A stretch of 64,000 nucleotides of DNA. Origin: Coxiellaceae bacterium (lineage in GTDB: Bacteria; Pseudomonadota; Gammaproteobacteria; Coxiellales; Coxiellaceae). Position 1 is the first letter of the stretch. Each line of letters starts with the position of its first letter. The notes below the pieces were generated by a model. The model searched no databases. It was given only the letters and a program-made list of their open reading frames with translations, and was not told the DNA's origin. Made by a program: the position numbers and the translations under genes. Positions 61,570-64,000 of this stretch are shown in pieces. The stretch covers positions 1 through 64,000 of the forward strand of contig JARGPC010000011.1 of NCBI GenBank assembly GCA_029212885.1, read 5' to 3'.

Positions 61570-61845
61570 ATGAAAATTATTTCAAAAGTACTTATGGGTC
61601 TTGTTTCAGTAACGGTGTTATTGATGGGTTCAATTGCTGTAGCGAGTAATCCGCCAGATGGTAATAAGACGGCTTATAATGTCAAATTGTTTGATTCAGA
61701 TAAGCCGGCACCAAATAACAAGCCGCAAGCTAACAAAGCTATAAAATGCGGTGAGGGGCAGGTGCAAACCTTGAATGTTCAGGGGCGGCCTATATGTGAT
61801 TCTAAGCCAGCACCTCAAAAAAAGAAGTCTTCTTCTTGGTGGTAG
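61570..61845 (+). CDS. Small secreted Cys-pair protein 2 (paralogue of the preceding gene)
   Basis: 91 residues, signal peptide KVLMGLVSVTVLLMGSIAVA. The mature region contains a Lys/Asn/Pro-rich linker, then CGEGQVQTLNVQGRPIC and a basic tail ending SSSWW. The CGxGQ...PIC loop is shared with the product of 61239-61535, indicating tandem duplication followed by divergence. GAGG precedes the ATG. It overlaps the tail of the converging TTL-like gene by 44 bases. Confidence 0.65.
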   Translation: MKIISKVLMGLVSVTVLLMGSIAVASNPPDGNKTAYNVKLFDSDKPAPNNKPQANKAIKCGEGQVQTLNVQGRPICDSKPAPQKKKSSSWW

Positions 61846-62755
61846 GGTGGTTATCTATTATTAGTTGTACAAAATTATCGACGATGGCTTGCCAAAAATC
61901 GTTATACAAGTGTTGATGCAGAATATGTTGGTCTGTAGTAGGGAAACATGGGCCATGATTTACTTCCAGTAACCATGCACGCAGCTGTTTATCTAACATA
62001 AAATCAAAACCAAAAATCGAAAATCCCTTATCAGAGTTCGGGGTGAATAGTTGAGGCGCTTCTAGTTTAAGCCCAGATATAAGCTTAGTGATAATGGCTT
62101 CAAGTGCCTTAAAAATGGATTGAAAGTGCGGTGCTTTACTGGTGGGTATTTGAATGCTGTCGGGCTCATCAGCATGAGTTAGGTGTTCATTGGTCAAATG
62201 ACAAGCAATATCCGCAAATTCATTTTCGGAGTAAGCTTGTTTTGCCACATTAAAATATCCTTCAGGGTAAAGATATGCTCCGCAATAATTGGTGATCACA
62301 ACAAAAAGCCGGATGCTGTATTTATGCCCCTGCAATAAATGCGGTGGGTTAATGTATTGTTGCAAGACATGCGGACCATCAAAACGTTGGTTGGATAAAA
62401 AATAATCGGATACATCTGACAGTGTAGGGCATAAGCGTAAACCTTCACCATTATTTAATAGCGAGGGCTTTAAAATCCATTGTTGGTTAGGTGGGGCTTG
62501 TTGGCAAACCTTATCAAAGTTAGATTGATCTATATAATAAGTGAGTGGCATAACATCTGGGCAATGTTGAGCGGTTAATTGCGCTAATAAATGTTTAAAC
62601 TCTAATTGCTCTGTGCATTTTTCATCTAACAATAAATTGCAGTCACTAAACTTTGCAGATTGTTCAGATTTTTCACGCGGGTAACCGCGTTGTTCAAGTA
62701 TTTTTTGAATATTAAATGCCGTTGGCATGATCGGTTGTTTAAAATAAAAACTCAT
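61802..62755 (-). CDS. Tubulin-tyrosine ligase-like (ATP-grasp) protein
   Basis: 317 residues from ATG 62755; starts up to 62908 are open but would run into cydA. TTL-family ATP-grasp motifs: WILKPSLLNNGEGL (nucleotide binding), VLQQYINPPHLLQGHKYSIR (KFDLRxY-like), YLYPEGYFNVAKQAY, ACHLTNEHL and FGFDFMLDKQLRAWLLEVNH (metal-binding E and N). Eukaryotic relatives add Tyr or Glu to tubulin tails. In a host-associated bacterium it may modify a host protein or act on a bacterial peptide; sequence cannot decide. No signal peptide. Confidence 0.72.
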   Translation of the reverse strand: MSFYFKQPIMPTAFNIQKILEQRGYPREKSEQSAKFSDCNLLLDEKCTEQLEFKHLLAQLTAQHCPDVMPLTYYIDQSNFDKVCQQAPPNQQWILKPSLLNNGEGLRLCPTLSDVSDYFLSNQRFDGPHVLQQYINPPHLLQGHKYSIRLFVVITNYCGAYLYPEGYFNVAKQAYSENEFADIACHLTNEHLTHADEPDSIQIPTSKAPHFQSIFKALEAIITKLISGLKLEAPQLFTPNSDKGFSIFGFDFMLDKQLRAWLLEVNHGPCFPTTDQHILHQHLYNDFWQAIVDNFVQLIIDNHPTTKKKTSFFEVLA

Positions 62756-62845
62756 GCCGCCATTGTAGCATGTCTTACTACCATTCAGGATTTGATTCTG
62801 ATAGGATTGGGTGAGTGTAAAGTCCCTAGGCATAAGGATACTGCT

Positions 62846-64000
62846 GTGATACCTGATATAGTTGTTGATCTCTCTCGTTTTCAATTCGCTTTTACTGCTC
62901 TGTTCCACTTCTTATTTGTACCACTGACGCTGGGTTTAACCTGGATCTTAGTGATCATGGAGGCGGTGTATTTAAAGACCGGTAAACAAGTATATAAAGA
63001 CATGACAATGTTCTGGGGTAAATTATTAGCGATTAACTTTGCGCTCGGTGTTGTCACTGGTATTACCATGGAGTTTGAGTTCGGTCAAAACTGGGCTTAT
63101 TTCTCGCGCATGATTGGTGGTAGTTTCGGACCGATTCTGGCGATTGAAGGTATTACCGCGTTTATGCTTGAGGCGACCATGTTTGGTCTGTTCTTTTTTG
63201 GTTGGAAGAAACTGACTAAAGTAGGTCACTTTTGTGTTACGTTAATGATGGCATTTGGTGCGAGCTTATCGATTGTTAATATTTTGGCAGCGAATAGCTG
63301 GATGCAACAACCGGAAGCAACAACCTTTATATACCAAAACATGAGTTTGGAGATGCACAGTATTGCGATGTTATATCTCAATATGTTGGCACAAGTGCGG
63401 ATTGGCCACGTGGCTTTTGCTGGCTTCTTTGTTGCCTCAATGTTTGTGATGGGTATCAGTTCATTTTATATTTTGTACAAAAGAGATATTGGATTTGCTA
63501 AACGTTCATTTGCAGTAGCTGCTGGATTTGGTTTGGTTTGTGCGTTATCAGTGGCTTTCTTTGGTGATGCAAATGGATTGCAGGTGTCAGCACATGAGCC
63601 AGAAAAAATGGCCGCGATTGAAGCGCAGTGGACGACACAAAAGGCGCCAGCTTCGTGGGACTTGATTGCCTTTCCTGATCAGAAGCAAAGAAAGAATGTC
63701 GGTTTTAGTATTAAGATTCCTTATGCATTAAGTTTGATTGCTACGCATTCCTTAACAGGAACAGTGGAAGGAATTAAGCCAATTGTTGAGCATTATAAGT
63801 TGCGCGTACAAAATGGTATGAAAGCTTACGGTGCTATGCAGCAACTAATAAAGAAAACCGGTGGAGCTAGTGCGCAAGCGACATATGATAAATACAAGCG
63901 GGATTTAGGCTTTGGTTTGTTGTTGAAAAATTACGCGCCCAATGTGGTTGATGCGACGCCTGCTCAAGTTAATCAAGCGGCTTACGATGGCATACCTCAG
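62846..64000 (+). CDS. cydA: Cytochrome bd ubiquinol oxidase subunit I (partial, runs off window)
   Basis: 385 residues visible, starting at GTG 62846 with AAGGAT eight bases upstream; the gene continues past the window. Sequence follows E. coli CydA closely: DLSRFQFAFTALFHFLFVPL (haem b595 ligand His, here H21), YKDMTMFWGKLLAINFALGV, FGWKKLTKVGH, QVRIGHVAFAGFF (haem b558 His) and the start of a long Q-loop (GMKAYGAMQQL ... DLGFGLLLKNYAPNVVDAT), so bd-I type. It is the inner-membrane high-affinity quinol oxidase used at low oxygen. cydB is expected next. Confidence 0.95.
   Translation, partial: MIPDIVVDLSRFQFAFTALFHFLFVPLTLGLTWILVIMEAVYLKTGKQVYKDMTMFWGKLLAINFALGVVTGITMEFEFGQNWAYFSRMIGGSFGPILAIEGITAFMLEATMFGLFFFGWKKLTKVGHFCVTLMMAFGASLSIVNILAANSWMQQPEATTFIYQNMSLEMHSIAMLYLNMLAQVRIGHVAFAGFFVASMFVMGISSFYILYKRDIGFAKRSFAVAAGFGLVCALSVAFFGDANGLQVSAHEPEKMAAIEAQWTTQKAPASWDLIAFPDQKQRKNVGFSIKIPYALSLIATHSLTGTVEGIKPIVEHYKLRVQNGMKAYGAMQQLIKKTGGASAQATYDKYKRDLGFGLLLKNYAPNVVDATPAQVNQAAYDGIPQ

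Noticed and set aside
1-64000. tRNA, rRNA, tmRNA or recognisable riboswitch
   Set aside because: No cloverleaf-like or conserved rRNA/tmRNA stretch was noticed in the intergenic gaps; a covariance-model scan would be needed to exclude divergent small RNAs.

Overview
The window reads as a chromosomal segment of a gammaproteobacterium, most likely a host-associated member of the Legionellales (Legionella/Coxiella/Berkiella/Aquicella-like). This is inferred from gene content: ordinary gammaproteobacterial housekeeping genes (trmL, mlaA, carAB, greA, cydA) are interleaved with single genes for large, unannotated or eukaryote-like proteins (a Ser/Thr kinase-like protein ending in a CaaX box, a deaminase-fold protein, a HAD-like 861-residue protein, a tubulin-tyrosine-ligase-like protein). 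Two catabolic operons would suit life inside host cells: an itaconate-degradation-type trio and a myo-inositol operon. No rRNA, tRNA, CRISPR array, transposase, phage or secretion-apparatus gene was seen.

Layout. 0-7.4 kb: a gene tail, trmL, mlaA, the CitE-like lyase / MaoC hydratase / CoA-transferase operon, a repeat cluster, a small exported protein, an effector-like gene and a thioesterase. 7.4-17.4 kb: the deaminase-like gene, a class I amidotransferase, and a minus-strand metabolic block (M81 metallopeptidase, Fe-alcohol dehydrogenase, aldehyde dehydrogenase, then a glutamine-synthetase-like ligase), interrupted by the kinase-like gene and a small ORF. 17.4-28.7 kb: a voltage-gated-type channel with an altered filter, two secreted proteins sharing a bidirectional terminator, a POT transporter, an SDR/LysR divergent pair and a frameshifted pseudogene. 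28.7-33.1 kb: carAB. 33.3-42.4 kb: iolT-iolG-iolC-iolB-iolD-iolE-iolG2, which covers inositol uptake through the kinase step. 42.5-51.4 kb: a cysteine-rich membrane protein, a divergent FUSC/HlyD efflux pair and two large unknown proteins. 51.4-64 kb: a duplicated gene end with hairpins, a DUF4389 protein, MFS pumps with regulators, a K+ channel, TauE/LysR, greA, a stand-alone FadN-type enoyl-CoA hydratase half, two paralogous tiny secreted proteins, the TTL-like gene and the 5' part of cydA.

Two dispersed palindromic repeat families occupy many intergenic gaps: family A (core tcatcccggc...gccgggatcc) and family B (gtcattgcgaggag...ctcctcgcaatgac). They often sit at gene 3' ends. Several effector-like genes overlap the tail of a converging neighbour.

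Functional assignments rest on motifs read by eye. Effector status is inference from domain content, lack of recognised bacterial function and genomic setting; no secretion assay or search supports it here.
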